Counted from the stretch's first letter, positions 9,791 to 19,664 are shown. The stretch is 64,000 nt of DNA from Isochrysis galbana (GCA_018136815.1 CM030931.1:6964399-7028398), one strand, 5' to 3'. Notes: a model not told the origin generated them from the sequence alone. Made by a program: numbers and translations.

Positions 9791-12196
9791 ATGATCACTC
9801 ATAAGAACCGGACTATTCCTCCATGGCTCGACGAGATCCTCGCTACGAGCGAGGCCATGGCGATGCTCTCACTTGCCGGCAATCACGTCTCCAACCTCAC
9901 GCCGGCTGCAGTTGGCACCACCATACACTACGCCACGCGCGGGCTAGACGGCGAGCAGACCGGGAACGAGTTCACCTACGATGTTCTCGCCACATTCGGC
10001 CAGGGTAGGAACGGGCGCGCCATGGCTTTCCGGCCGCACCACTCGCCCTCGGACATCATCATCGCGTTTCGAGGCGTGCGAGTGGAGCAGCTCTCGCCCG
10101 AGCTACGGCCGCAGTCTCCCAGGCGGAGCTCGACGTCGAGAGATTACTTGGGCACCATAGCGCCTCAGCCCGAGTCTGCCGCAGCCAGTGCCGACGCTGA
10201 CGACTTGGCTGCGCTGCTTGACTTGATTGACTGCACCACGAAGTGGCCAGAGAACGACCTTGGCTACCAGCTTCATCATGGCATTCTCACGCACCACGAG
10301 GCGATCTGGCACGGATCCAAGGATGGGCGACGCCTCTCGCGACTCGAATCCAGCCCTATCTTCGACAAAATTGGTGTCGAATCCCCGAACAGCGTCTTCG
10401 CGCCCGATATCGACTTCGCCATGGGTCAATACCTGCACGAGAGCAAGCATTGCGACACAACGCCCCACTTAGCTCAGCAGGTCAATGAGCACGCGACGGG
10501 ATGGCCGTGCCCGGGTCTTGCTCCTCGATCGATTCGGGAAAGCTTGGACGAGCTGACCTCCTCGCCCTCAACTCCCACCCCAAAGCGGGAGGACACACGG
10601 TCTTCTACGCCTTCCAACTGCCGTCAGAGCGTTGAGGGCCTGTTCACGACAAGCGGCCCAGCAACGTTGAGATCGAGCGGAGATGCTGTCGCCGACCTCG
10701 GTGATTGGTTGGCTCAGCTCCCTTCCCGGCCGAATAGGCTCCTACTGGTCGGCTTGTCTCTTGGAGGCGCGCTCGCCCAGATGACAGCGCTGCGCATCAT
10801 TTCGGAGCCTGGACTCGAGGATCTTGTTGCCCGACTCTTTGTGCTTGCTATGGGCTCGCCACGTTGGGCAGATGATCGGGCCGCCCACCGCTTCCGCCTC
10901 GCCATGGCCGATCGGGCCGTCATGCTCATCAATTCCATGGTTGTGCCACCTCCGCTCCCGCGCAATGCTTTTTGGTGGATGTCAGAAGAGCTGCTGCCGC
11001 CTGATGCGAGGTCAGGCGGAATCACGGTCGAAAACAACGAAAATAAGAGTGGGGAGCAGCTGGATGCCGTGGCATCGCCGCATGCTGTGACAACGGAGGA
11101 ACATTCACCACCGACGCACGCATCCTCGCCGACTCAGTCTTCATCATTAGCTGCACCCCTCCACCACGTGGAGCATTTGGCAGCGGCGCAATCGTTGGCA
11201 GCAGCGGAATTCCCAGCACAAGTCGAAGCCTCATCAGTGGATTCCTTCACGCCAGCTGGGCATGATGGGCATGCCAGCCCACCATCGGACGGATACGTGG
11301 TCGTGGACCCGTTGACGGTCGGCTACTCGCCCAAGCACGAGCTTCTGCACAACGTCTTCTTGTGCCATCAGCTGCACGTAATGCCCTCATCAGTAGGTCC
11401 TAGTACTCATGAAGAGTCGCGTGAGGCCTCGCAAGTAAGACATACCCTTGACGAGCCTTTCTGCTCAACTTTAGGGGATGCTTACAGCCCCCCAGGCTTG
11501 ATGGGGGGCAGCGTTCAAGAGGAAGAGGACGCTCACGCGCGCGAACGTTCCCTTCAGACTTTGATGGTTCCAATGGAGGGTCCAGCGTTGGAGATGGTGG
11601 CAAGAATGCGCTCTCAGCCCTGTGCTCTCGCTGCGCTCATGCATGGCCGGCTCCCAGTGCATCACCCCATGGCCATGTCTTACCAAGCACTCCATCTCGG
11701 TCGACGATACCGTGCCGCCTTCCTTAGTCTCTATCTTGCGCGACGGCACATACTGCAGTTTCAGCCCGAGCCCGTAGCGGCGGCTTGCAAACCAGCCAAT
11801 CTCCTACGCGCTCTTTCGTTGCCCCCGCCGACAGCCGGAATCCTCTCCCAGCTACAACTCCCGCAAGCTAGTGCGACGGACGTGCCTGTGCTAGAAAAGC
11901 CGCTCCAACGCGCATCCTCGCTCCCTCCAAATTTGCTCGAGTCTTTTAGACAGCTCCAGAAGACAGACCCACCGCCAGGCATCGAGGATACTATATCTGA
12001 GACGGTCAGTGTGCAGTTGGTTGGTCGTTGCAACGGGATGTCCCCCACACCGCGTCCTCGACTAGGCCGTCTTGTTGACTCGGTAACAAACGAGCAATGC
12101 TCGCGGGCTGCCTCGAGTCATGGCTCGATGTGTGATTCCCCAGGGCTGTGCGAAATGACGAATTTCGGGTCCGTCAATGATTTTGCGATGGTGTGA
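9791..12196 (+). CDS. Class 3-type lipase (alpha/beta hydrolase)
   Basis: Predicted to cleave acyl glycerides or related lipids. Intronless, 801 residues from the ATG at 9791. The fold's first core strand is IIIAFRG at ~89-95. The nucleophile elbow is GLSLGGALAQ at ~321-330 with catalytic Ser ~323, followed by FVLAMGSPRWADD (~350-362), equivalent to the FGSPR segment of Lipase_3 proteins. A large insertion (~100-285) separates strand and elbow, and a long, low-complexity Ser/Pro/His-rich region follows (~415-500). The C-terminal third contains hydrophobic helices but no domain I recognise; the catalytic His cannot be placed with confidence. No signal peptide. Diacylglycerol-lipase-like enzymes are of this size; the substrate is inference. 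Confidence 0.75.
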   Translation: MITHKNRTIPPWLDEILATSEAMAMLSLAGNHVSNLTPAAVGTTIHYATRGLDGEQTGNEFTYDVLATFGQGRNGRAMAFRPHHSPSDIIIAFRGVRVEQLSPELRPQSPRRSSTSRDYLGTIAPQPESAAASADADDLAALLDLIDCTTKWPENDLGYQLHHGILTHHEAIWHGSKDGRRLSRLESSPIFDKIGVESPNSVFAPDIDFAMGQYLHESKHCDTTPHLAQQVNEHATGWPCPGLAPRSIRESLDELTSSPSTPTPKREDTRSSTPSNCRQSVEGLFTTSGPATLRSSGDAVADLGDWLAQLPSRPNRLLLVGLSLGGALAQMTALRIISEPGLEDLVARLFVLAMGSPRWADDRAAHRFRLAMADRAVMLINSMVVPPPLPRNAFWWMSEELLPPDARSGGITVENNENKSGEQLDAVASPHAVTTEEHSPPTHASSPTQSSSLAAPLHHVEHLAAAQSLAAAEFPAQVEASSVDSFTPAGHDGHASPPSDGYVVVDPLTVGYSPKHELLHNVFLCHQLHVMPSSVGPSTHEESREASQVRHTLDEPFCSTLGDAYSPPGLMGGSVQEEEDAHARERSLQTLMVPMEGPALEMVARMRSQPCALAALMHGRLPVHHPMAMSYQALHLGRRYRAAFLSLYLARRHILQFQPEPVAAACKPANLLRALSLPPPTAGILSQLQLPQASATDVPVLEKPLQRASSLPPNLLESFRQLQKTDPPPGIEDTISETVSVQLVGRCNGMSPTPRPRLGRLVDSVTNEQCSRAASSHGSMCDSPGLCEMTNFGSVNDFAMV

Positions 12197-12827
12197 CAGG
12201 CATGGAGCTCTCTTTGAGTTGTAAGCCCATCGACAGATTGAGCTGTGCGCATGGGCATTTCCTCAGCTTACCCACAGCCATCTGTGGGTCACCCGGCGAT
12301 GATGATTCTACCCGGCGATGATGACGCTCACCAGCTAATCTGTGTGGGTGACACCATTCGTCGTAAACGTACGCGGCTTGCGGATACCTCATCTCCTAGA
12401 CCCCTCAAGAGGCCTTCTTGGCATGTTTCTCATGCGCAACATGTTTGGGATTGTATAATGTCACATGCAGATTTAGCGCTAGTCGCGTCTTGTTCATGGA
12501 TTTGCGATCGTGAGTTGTGTAGGTCGTGCGCTCAGCTAGAATGCGCTCGCTTCCGCTCGATTAGGCCCCCCTCGCGTCAATGAATTCTTCTACCAGGTGT
12601 TGTATTTCGTTGTGCATTTGCGCCATTGTTTTTCGGCGCTTGTGCATTGTGGGGTTCCAATGATTGTTTCCCCTTGTGCGAGCTGTATGTGTGAGTTGTG
12701 GTGCCAGCAGTGAGGAACGAGCGAGGCTGTGAGCTCGAAAGCAGTTTCCGTTGTCTATAGAACGCATAGTCCGTCGGCAATAGCATGCAATAATAGATAC
12801 ATACATAACATCTGAGCGTTAGTAACG
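12197..12827. other. Lipase 3' flank, nothing recognised
   Basis: A 112-codon open stretch (12245-12583) continues in another frame after the lipase stop and has no family resemblance. Otherwise nothing is seen. The segment probably contains the lipase 3' UTR. Confidence 0.35.
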
Positions 12828-12965
12828 CTAAGTTTATACTTGGTTGACCCATGGGGGGGCACGAGCCCCCCCCTCTCTCCACTCCTCCCCTGCCATGGAG
12901 GAGGAACCGCCCATCGTCCTGGCACGCCTGATGGCTTGCCAGGAGCACACTGGCCTACTGACTGT
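12828..12965 (+). mobile_element. 5' end of the AACTAAG retroposon family, truncated
   Basis: Begins CTAAGTTTATACTTGGTT and CCATGGGGGGGCACGAGCCC, then a CTCTCTCCACTCCTCCCC block and CTGGCACGCCTGATGGCTTG, all matching the 5' ~135 bp of the copies at 31856, 41492 and 42832. Homology stops abruptly near 12965, where a different repeat begins. Confidence 0.75.
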
Positions 12966-12984
12966 TGTATTCCTGCGCCATCCG

Positions 12985-13165
12985 AAGGTTGTAGGCATGA
13001 ATATTCGTGTAAGGTACGCGCTCATAAATACAATTGAACAGTTCCCCGTGTTGCCACTGACGCACAAGGCACACAGATTCGGATTCCCCATGGTCTCAAG
13101 TCCAGGTTTGCAGGTTTTGGTCTCGAAATTTGCGATTCGAATTTTGTTTTTGCTATTACTATAAT
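12985..13165 (+). repeat. ~170-bp dispersed repeat (copy 2 of 3)
   Basis: Contains TGTAGGCATGAATATTCGTG, GAACAGTTCCCCGTGTTGCC, ACGCACAAGGCACACAGATT and a GGTCTCAAGTCCAGG block, then GGTCTCGAAATTTGCGATTC and AT-rich sequence. It is found reversed and with small insertions at 25840-26040, and diverged at 8180-8290. Because the start overlaps the truncated retroposon, one element may have inserted into the other. Confidence 0.7.
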
Positions 13166-14340
13166 TGTTGGCTCGTTTAAGGTAATAAACCGGCATGACT
13201 TCGACTTCTCGTTCTGCAGTCGCTCTGCGAGACTCTCTCTCTCTCTCTCTCTCCGTCCGCCTCTCCTCGGCCGACGGCAGGAAGATTCGTCCAAAACATT
13301 CTCCGGTCCCAAGATCCAAGATATCTCGTGGGGGGTCTCTCCGCGATCCGCGATCCGCGAGGGAAAGGACGCGATCTCGCTCCGAGATCGGCCTCGCGCC
13401 CTCCCACGCTGCCCCGCCGTGCCCTCGGTCCCTCGCCCCCCCCCCGCGGCAGGTTCGTTCCCTCGGCGTGCCGTCCGTCGCCTCCGGCCGTTATATTAAT
13501 CCCCCCCCCGCGCGAGGTTCTCTTCTTTCTCCCCCGCGCGCGGTTCGTTTCCTCCGGCCGTCGTTGTTCCCCCGTCCAAAGTCGCGTTCCGTCGAAAGAG
13601 GACCAGGCGGTAGTTTTGTTTTGCGAACGGCACTCGGCACTGGGGAGGTGCACGCCCATGCGTGTGCACAACAGCTTTTCGCCTATGGTGCCGGGGTTTC
13701 GGCGGAGAGCAAGCCGAGAATGATCGGGCAAAGCGGGCGAGGACGCGTGCGGCTCGGCTAGCTGCGCGTGAGGAGCGAAGCGGCAGCCGCGAGCAAGGAT
13801 CGGAGAAGCGCCGGCGCTCCGCACGCTCTTAGTGCCCCAGCGCGTTCGCTTTCGTGGTGGTGTGCGGCGGCTCCGGCGCAGCGGGAACGTAGAACGTAGT
13901 AGCTAGCATGGCGGCGGTAGTAAGTCGGTTGTCGGTTGTAGGTGGTTGTGTCGGCCTGGGCTTGCTGTAGTTGATTGAAGTCTTGCAGCTGGTGCTTTCT
14001 AGTACCCAGATACCAGATAGGCGAATGGACGGTGTTTCCCACTTCTTGACATTGTCGATGCCATTGTGCACTTTGCGCCCGTTCCGAGATCATAAAATGT
14101 GGTTTATGGCATCTCCGGCTGAGGCTCGTTCATGGCTCATGGCTCATGGCGGCCAGCAATGGCTGCCATGGTGTGTTGTTCGTGTGCTTCGCGGGCTGGC
14201 ACGCGCGGTGTCTCGCGCGCACCTGGCTGGGCGGGTCTTCCGAGCGCGGGCGCTTCGGAGACAGCGGCGTGTCCATGAGCAGGTTGTCGTCCTCGGTGGC
14301 ATCGGCGCTCGGCGCGGCGAGCGGGGAGGGGAGCGGGGCG
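13166..14340. other. Gene-free, GC-rich region
   Basis: No supported gene. A (CT)n tract at 13230-13250 and C-rich runs create long but unconvincing ORFs on both strands. A ccgtcgaaagaggaccaggc block near 13585 recurs in diverged form near 26090 and, reversed, near 33480, so part of it is dispersed repeat. Confidence 0.45.
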
Positions 14341-14349
14341 CGCTCCATA

Positions 14350-14443
14350 ACCCTATCGTTTTAACGATAGTTGGGGAATCCGGGGCTGAAAAGTTGCGAC
14401 CAATTAGCTATGAAGGTTGGCTAAGATATAATATGAATTACTA
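14350..14443 (+). mobile_element. 3' end fragment resembling the retroposon at 41492-42359
   Basis: The order GGGGAATCCGGGGCTGAAAA, then CCAATTAGCTA, GGTTGGCTA(a/g)GATATAA matches the 3' end of the 41492-42359 copy. It ends next to the stop codon of the metalloprotease gene on the opposite strand. Confidence 0.5.
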
Positions 14444-15637
14444 TCAATCCACAAGGATCGACGTCGATATCAAGTGAGAGTCCTTGCCCGCTACCTGTTG
14501 ACATTTCGCACAATCACACAATCCAGGCGGCCCATCGTGCTCTTCCTGAAGCCCTGGCCAATCAGAATACTCATGCATATCGATCTCCTCCTCCTCGTAC
14601 GAGTCGGTGCCGCCAGGCTCGCTGGCAACGAGCCCATCTGATGGGGACGAGGTAGGGACGGCACCAAGCTTCTGCTCATCGACAAAGACATTTCTCTTGT
14701 TCGTGGGCACTTCGTTTGCAGAATGCGCGAGTCCACCGCCAAGCGCCTCTACTCGCGCGCGCATTTCGGCCGTCGACAATGATGGCTGCCCGAATCGCTG
14801 CAGTGCAGCAGCCCGCGCAGCCTCTGCAGGTGTGATCGCCTGTTGTACTGCTGCCATTCGTTTGCCCTCTCTCGTCCGCTTATCAATCATTTTGAACTTT
14901 CGACCGAGGGGGGGCAATTTCTCGCTACGGCGCCGACCTGTGCTGCGAGCAACAGAGCCGCCGCCGCGCGAGTCAGAAGCGTTACGTGCACTGCCGCTGT
15001 TCTTTCTGTCATTCCTTCTGCGTGCTTTTGCATGCCGGCGGCGTCGAGTACGGCACCCTCCCTCGACTTGTCGCATATCTTCCGTCAACGTAGACACTGC
15101 TTGGCCACAATTTTCAGGATCTACAATCACGCCTTTTGCCAGGAGCGAGCGATGCTGCCGCCGGATCTTATCCAACTCCTCATAGAATTCGGGCGGGTGG
15201 ATGTCGTCAACACCATGACCCCCGATGTGGGCAATCTCGTGCAGCATGACACCAAGCAGAACGCGGAACGGCAGGAAGGTGTTGCAACGGTGGCTGCATG
15301 AAGAGCGGAGTCGGATGGATATGTCCGCGGCACCCTCCCCGTCATGATAGCACATACCACTTGGTCCTGGGCGCACGTGCTCGATCAGGTGCTTCACACG
15401 CCAGCCGCGTGCGCGAAGGATTGGATCAGCGTGGAGCTTGAGTCGACGGAGCAGCCGTCTTGCCTGCTCGACGCTAGCCTCGTCGACGGCTGAGCGACCG
15501 AGCGCAGCGAGCGGCACGCACCACCAGACGTTAGAGTATTCATCAGACTGGAGACTGTGCAGCCCTGAGCGCTGCGCCCCCCCGCCCTCCACCGGCTCGA
15601 GCACGTCCGCCATCCTCACCTCGCGCTGCGGCGCCAT
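14444..15637 (-). CDS. WLM-domain metalloprotease, Wss1/SPRTN-like
   Basis: WLM proteases cut proteins crosslinked to DNA and work with the p97/Cdc48 and SUMO systems (family knowledge). Intronless, 397 residues; the ATG at 15637 begins MAPQREVRMADV. The WLM core spans ~55-165: VKHLIEHVRPGPSGMCYHD, then the zinc site HEIAH (133-137) with further His at 141 and 147, then FYEELDKIRR, where most WLM proteins read FYxLLDEIR. Relative to the usual HExxH-x5-H spacing there is a short insertion before the third ligand. The C-terminal half is basic and disordered (RTRRRRHAKARRRNDRK), followed by an acidic stretch and a CDCAKC cysteine cluster near the end that could bind zinc. No PUG or SHP box recognised. 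Confidence 0.82.
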   Translation of the reverse strand: MAPQREVRMADVLEPVEGGGAQRSGLHSLQSDEYSNVWWCVPLAALGRSAVDEASVEQARRLLRRLKLHADPILRARGWRVKHLIEHVRPGPSGMCYHDGEGAADISIRLRSSCSHRCNTFLPFRVLLGVMLHEIAHIGGHGVDDIHPPEFYEELDKIRRQHRSLLAKGVIVDPENCGQAVSTLTEDMRQVEGGCRTRRRRHAKARRRNDRKNSGSARNASDSRGGGSVARSTGRRRSEKLPPLGRKFKMIDKRTREGKRMAAVQQAITPAEAARAAALQRFGQPSLSTAEMRARVEALGGGLAHSANEVPTNKRNVFVDEQKLGAVPTSSPSDGLVASEPGGTDSYEEEEIDMHEYSDWPGLQEEHDGPPGLCDCAKCQQVAGKDSHLISTSILVD

Positions 15638-15753
15638 CGCAAATCTAGCAGCCGCTTTGGATGCGGTGGGAACGAGAGCGGGAGGAGCGGCCCCTTGTGA
15701 ATAAATCTAGTAGTAGCTGGCGAAGCGGGTAGCGCTCGCCAGCGCTCGCCAGC

Positions 15754-15912
15754 GTCCCAGGGATGACTCCTAATTCGGCTGCGTGTGAGAGAGTGTTTTC
15801 ATTGCTTGCCAAGATGTTTGGGCCCGATCGCTCGTCTTCTTTGGCGGACCAACTTTCGGCGGCGTTGATGTTGCGTTACAACAACAACCAACGTGACAAA
15901 GTCCCAATGTGA
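15754..15912 (+). pseudogene. hAT transposase C-terminal fragment (copy 1)
   Basis: 53 codons to a stop: NSAACERVFSLLAKMF, then SSSLADQLSAALMLRYNNNQ. This is the hATC dimerisation segment at the very end of hAT transposases. No upstream transposase domain, BED zinc finger or catalytic residues are present within 2 kb. Related copies occur at 18883-19035 and 33572-33718. Confidence 0.82.
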
Positions 15913-16019
15913 ATGAGTGTGTCGTTTGTAGTTTGTAGTTGTAGTGTTACCGTGTTGTATGTAGTATTGTGTGATGTGAATGCCTCAATGACGAACAAAC
16001 ATGTATTAGCATAGGCCTA

Positions 16020-16500
16020 TACTACTACTAATGGTGCACGGGGTGGGGACCGTCGGACCGTCGAGCACGCAATGCGCAATGCGCGAGTACGCCGGCAGTT
16101 TTTTTGCGTCCCTAAGGGAAACGTGCTGCGGACTGCGGATGTACTTGCCGCACGACAACTTGCGAAAAGAATCATCACAAGTTTGGGTCATCGGCTTCAA
16201 GAGTCCCGCAAGTTCGGCCGACAAGTTTGGGCGACTTTTGCTAAAAGGGCTTGACCTGGGCCTAGCACTGACCCATCACACCGCCCCTCGCACCGCAGGA
16301 ACGCCTCGATTCGCTTGCGCCCGGCCGCGATGGCATTGGTACGCTTGACGTCGTCATGGGCTCGTTCGGACGCCTGGATGTAGAATTGCTCCTAAGGGCG
16401 GTAGGACGCAACAAGCCGGTCGCACCCGGGGTGTTCCGTGTTCCTGAAGATAATATACCAGCCCCAGATGGCCTGGTCTGATCATGCATGTTTGCACTCT
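16020..16500 (+). other. Possible exon pair of an unrecognised gene
   Basis: Two frames look coding-like. One covers 16072-16254 (rich in Arg/Ala, helical). The other runs from a possible acceptor (cgcaccgcag) near 16300 to a stop at 16480, reading LDVVMGSFGRLDVELLLRAV. The second weakly recalls the GNYDVNV region of Josephin deubiquitinases, but no catalytic Cys exon could be found. Treat as unassigned. Confidence 0.2.
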
Positions 16501-16665
16501 CCTTCGCTCCCAAATGTGCAGTTGGTGTGCCCTGTACTCACTGCCGCCTCGACAGCGGTGGCGTGCGCGGAGGCAGCCAGCTAACAAGATGTCCTACGAT
16601 GCTTAAAGTTCCAACCGTGGGTACGAGTACGAGTCGTGTGAATAGTCCGGTTGCTTCTCTTCCCT

Positions 16666-17161
16666 CTTTAACTGTTTACTGCCGGAGCATGCAAATGGAT
16701 GCTTCAAACGACATATTTCGTCCTTGCTCGCCAACGCCTTGAGGGGTGCCCATGAGGTGCTGGGGGAGCCTCAGGGACATCCTTCCCCACATTTCCCACC
16801 CATTTTCAACACAATAGGTCGAGATTGTAGTATGGAATTATGGAGAAAATAGGCCCAGGGGCGAAGCAGCCATTTGGATGCTTCAGTTTACCAAATAATC
16901 CACGTGTGCACGTAAGAAAGAGGTGTGAGAGGTTGAGGGGAGGGCGGCGCGGCGCAACGGAGTGGGACTGGGAGGGAGAGGGGGGGGGGGAGTGGGGGGG
17001 AGGGGGGGGGGGGGGGATCGGGAAAAATTTGATCATCTCTTTCTTTGCGGAAAGCGTCGCTTATATCGTTGAACATGTCTTCCTCTCTTCTCTCACCTCA
17101 AAAAAACCAAACATCGAAGCATCCATTTCCATGCTGCGCTCCCGGCAGTAAAGAGTTAAAG
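16666..17161. mobile_element. ~500-bp MITE-like element with ~40-46 bp inverted ends
   Basis: Left arm 16666-16705 (CTTTAACTGTTTACTGCCGG ... AAATGGATGCTTC) is the reverse complement of right arm 17116-17161 with a few mismatches and one short gap. The interior contains a third ATTTGGATGCTTCAG word (16872) and a poly-G stretch, with no ORF. It lies 50 bp upstream of the gene at 17215, so it may form part of that promoter. Confidence 0.65.
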
Positions 17162-17214
17162 TAGTACTCGCTCTACTTTTCCCTTCCACAATCTCCTGGA
17201 ACTGTCTCGAAAAT

Positions 17215-17694
17215 ATGTCGGCCGTCGCGCGCCTCGCACTCCACTTGAGTGCCGCGTCGGCAGCACTCACGTTCCGCGCGCCGCCGTCGGCACTAGCTCG
17301 AACGTGGCCGCTAGTTCCGCTGCTCCCCCACGTTGCTCGGAGCCGCAACCTGGCGGTGCTTATGGGCGAGCAGAGCGGCGCAGAAAAGGAGTCGCAGCTT
17401 CCTATGCTGCCCTCCGAGGTGGAGAAGCGCGCGTCAAAGATGAAGACTATCGAGGTGGACGGTCATTCACTCGCGCTCGATGAGCTTGGCCCTATCATCA
17501 TCAAGGAAGACGGGCGACTTGGGAGTCTTGCCAACTGGCATGAGATGACGGAGGGCGAGCAGAAGCTGACAATGTCTTTCATTGCAAAGCGGAATGCCAA
17601 GAGGAGAAATGCATTGCTGAAGCGCCAGGCCGAGGAAAAAGAGGCTGCTGAAGCATTGCTGAAGCGCCAGGCCGAGGGAAATCAGTCTGCTTAG
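17215..17694 (+). CDS. Small conserved-looking protein with organelle leader
   Basis: 159 residues in one exon. Residues 1-49 are Ala/Leu/Arg/Ser-rich with almost no acids, fitting a mitochondrial or plastid leader. The mature part has LGPIIIKEDGRLGSLANWHE followed by MTEGEQKLTMSFIAKRNAKR. I recall a motif of the form GPxVVnxDGTLsrixNWxeMTexEqxxTxrxixkRNxxR from uncharacterised small eukaryotic proteins; that link is from memory and no function is known. The C-terminus is charged coiled coil and contains a direct duplication (ALLKRQAEEKEAAE/ALLKRQAEGNQSA), a recent in-frame DNA duplication just before the stop. Confidence 0.7.
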   Translation: MSAVARLALHLSAASAALTFRAPPSALARTWPLVPLLPHVARSRNLAVLMGEQSGAEKESQLPMLPSEVEKRASKMKTIEVDGHSLALDELGPIIIKEDGRLGSLANWHEMTEGEQKLTMSFIAKRNAKRRNALLKRQAEEKEAAEALLKRQAEGNQSA

Positions 17695-18289
17695 GGTATG
17701 GCGGCTGCCCAAGATGAGTGAATCCGCCCTCGGCATTGGAAACGCCGCGGCCGCCTTTGTACTGGCTTCAAGCAGTATTGTATGTCTTTCGTCTGCACCT
17801 CATATGCGCATTTGTGTTCACCGCTTTCTCGCTTTCGACCGTCGGTAGCACATTAGTTCACTGACTGCTCCTTTGCTCCAATCACCGACATCCCTGTCGT
17901 CCCTCCTTGACCTGTTGCGCGCTGTTGATCAGACCGTTGGAGATCGGTGAGGAGGCTCCAACGCGCTCGCTCGGAACACCATACGGTGCCCACAGTATTC
18001 AGTATTCTTGTGTTCCGAATTCGGGGTGCAACATGCCAGTGCGGCTGACCTGCCTCTTCCTGCTGGTGCAAAATGCTACCTATAAAGCAGTGGATCTCGT
18101 GGAACTACTTTTTGAATTTGTAAAAGACTTTAACTAATAACGAGACTTTAACGATCCGCCCCCTCCCATAGGCCCCAAGAGACTTTTATTTTCTCCCCCT
18201 GACCCCCTCCCTCCCCACAGAAAAGAGGGCGTCGAGGGTTCATTTCTCCTTCAGCGCGACCTTTTTAATATCGCTTCTGCAGGATTACC
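17695..18289. other. Gene-free stretch
   Basis: The 3' flank of the 17215 gene. An open frame at 17907-18137 has no support. C-rich sequence at 18155-18235. Nothing else seen. Confidence 0.4.
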
Positions 18290-18475
18290 TAGGGCGGTCA
18301 AACAGGGGCTTTTTAACAAATAGTAAGGGTTGGGCTGCATTTTTTGACCGTGGCGCGATGCCCAATAAAAAACCTCCGGGGGGGGGCTACCTGACGCTAC
18401 AAAAATCGTCGCCAAGAAAGAAATGGTGCGATTCTCCCCCCCTCTCCCCCCATCCGTCACGCGCGCTCACGCTCT
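18290..18475 (-). repeat. ~200-bp dispersed repeat ending TTTGACCGCCCT (copy B)
   Basis: On the minus strand, the same blocks as copies A (7590-7795) and C (20235-20437): a poly-G region, CGGTCAAAAAATGCAGCCC, and the terminal TTTGACCGCCCTA. Middle diverged. Confidence 0.6.
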
Positions 18476-18882
18476 ATAGGCCCAGGTAGAAATATGCAGC
18501 ATATGCAATTGCATATTTGGGTAGATTTGTCAGATCTGCATATGTCGACACACGTTTGCATATTTTTGCATATTTGGGTAGAAGTGGAGCGGGAGAGAGG
18601 GGAGCCCTCCCCCCTTGGTATTGGGAGAGAGGGGAGCCCCCCCCTTGGTATTTAACATCACCCCCCCGTTGCCGGGCGTCTCGTGCCTCATGGGTGAGTG
18701 GCCCCTCTCCCTCTCCCCTCTCCCCCCTCTCTGCCTGCCCCGAAGCGCCTCCCCCCCGCCCCCCCACGCGCTGAAATGTCTCGTCTCACCCCTCAGATCG
18801 CTCGCGCCGCGCTCGCGCCGCACTGCGTTGCGGGATGGGCATCCACATTGATGTGGACCATCTTGCACGCGCACGCGAGCGT

Positions 18883-19035
18883 GCATGTCCGGCGTCATCG
18901 GTATGTGAGCGTGTGTTTTCATTGCTAGCACACATGTTTCCATCTGTGAGGGACAGCTCCCTTGGGGACCAAGTGTGCGCCTCTTTGATGTTGCGCTTCA
19001 ATCGCAATCAGCGCCAGCGGGAGCGTGGAGCGTGA
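18883..19035 (+). pseudogene. hAT transposase C-terminal fragment (copy 2)
   Basis: 51 codons to a stop: SSVCERVFSLLAHMF, then SSLGDQVCASLMLRFNRNQ. It aligns without gaps to the fragment at 15754-15912 in the CERVFSLLAxMF core. No other transposase domain nearby. Confidence 0.8.
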
Positions 19036-19084
19036 GTAGCAAAGCCTGAGTGTGCTCATGTGTTAAGGTAGTGTTCCATCGAGC

Positions 19085-19320
19085 ATGGACGCGTAACGAA
19101 ACTATAGGCGTGTAACGAAACTTTTTGAGAAAAGTTTCTCTACCCGTGATGTGGCGTACCCGGTTTTCATTGACAAAGAGTGTGATTCCACTCTTCCTCA
19201 TCCTCCGGTTCATCTTTCCAAGTACAGCAAGACCTGCCGCCGCCACGACGCGATGTGCACCGGTTCCCCCGCGGGGGCGCCGTGCGTGCGCATTTGTTCC
19301 GATGTGCACGCCCGGGTCGC
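19085..19320 (+). pseudogene. Deleted duplicate of the 19400-19745 unit
   Basis: Matches 19420-19745 in order but lacks three internal pieces: ~105 bp after TTTTCATTGAC, ~18 bp after CCACTCTT and ~21 bp after AGCAAGAC. Each deletion junction has 1-3 bp microhomology. The small membrane-protein frame is destroyed. It begins with doubled GTAACGAAACT words that recur reversed near 60155. Confidence 0.7.
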
Positions 19321-19442
19321 ACGTCGTAGATGCCCCATTTCATTTTTCAACGCAGCGAAAATGCGAGTAGCCATGTCCAACAAAAATCGTGACGGGTTTT
19401 AGGGTGTGTGCGAACAGTTTTTTTACCCGTGATGTTACAGAG

Positions 19443-19664
19443 ATGGCGTACCCGGTTTTCATTGACAACGCGGAGCTTGCCAATGAATGGAAGACCAGAC
19501 GCGGCAAGTGGCGTATTTCTCTGGCAGTGGGCATTGCCCTTCTTGCGGTTTGGGCAATCGCGTACACAAAGAGTGTGATTCCACTCTTCGTCGCCGTAGT
19601 TTTGGTCCTCATCCTCCGGTTCATCTTTCCAAGTACAGCAAGACCCAGGCATCGCACTCGCTAA
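19443..19664 (+). CDS. Small two-segment membrane protein, virus- or element-like
   Basis: 73 residues from ATG 19443: a polar N-terminus (MAYPVFIDNAELANEWKTRR), then hydrophobic segments at ~25-41 and ~45-61 with a short charged linker, then a basic tail. The frame is intact, whereas the neighbouring duplicate at 19085-19320 is broken by three deletions. It is followed at once by the palindrome-rich repeat module (CGATGTGCACCGG..CCGCGGGGGC). No family recognised; size and layout resemble small membrane proteins of algal viruses or virophage-like elements (inference). Confidence 0.35.
   Translation: MAYPVFIDNAELANEWKTRRGKWRISLAVGIALLAVWAIAYTKSVIPLFVAVVLVLILRFIFPSTARPRHRTR

Noticed and set aside
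13177..13824. Minus-strand 215-codon ORF near the retroposon
   Set aside because: Arg/Gly/Pro-rich composition from GC-rich DNA, with an overlapping plus-strand ORF of equal quality.
16300..16480. Josephin-type deubiquitinase
   Set aside because: Only a weak resemblance over ~20 residues (SFGRLDVELLLRAV); no catalytic Cys or His exon found on either side.
19085..19320. Left copy of the 73-codon unit interpreted as a spliced retrocopy of the right copy
   Set aside because: The three missing pieces do not have GT/GC-AG boundaries and join at microhomologies, so deletions explain it better than splicing.
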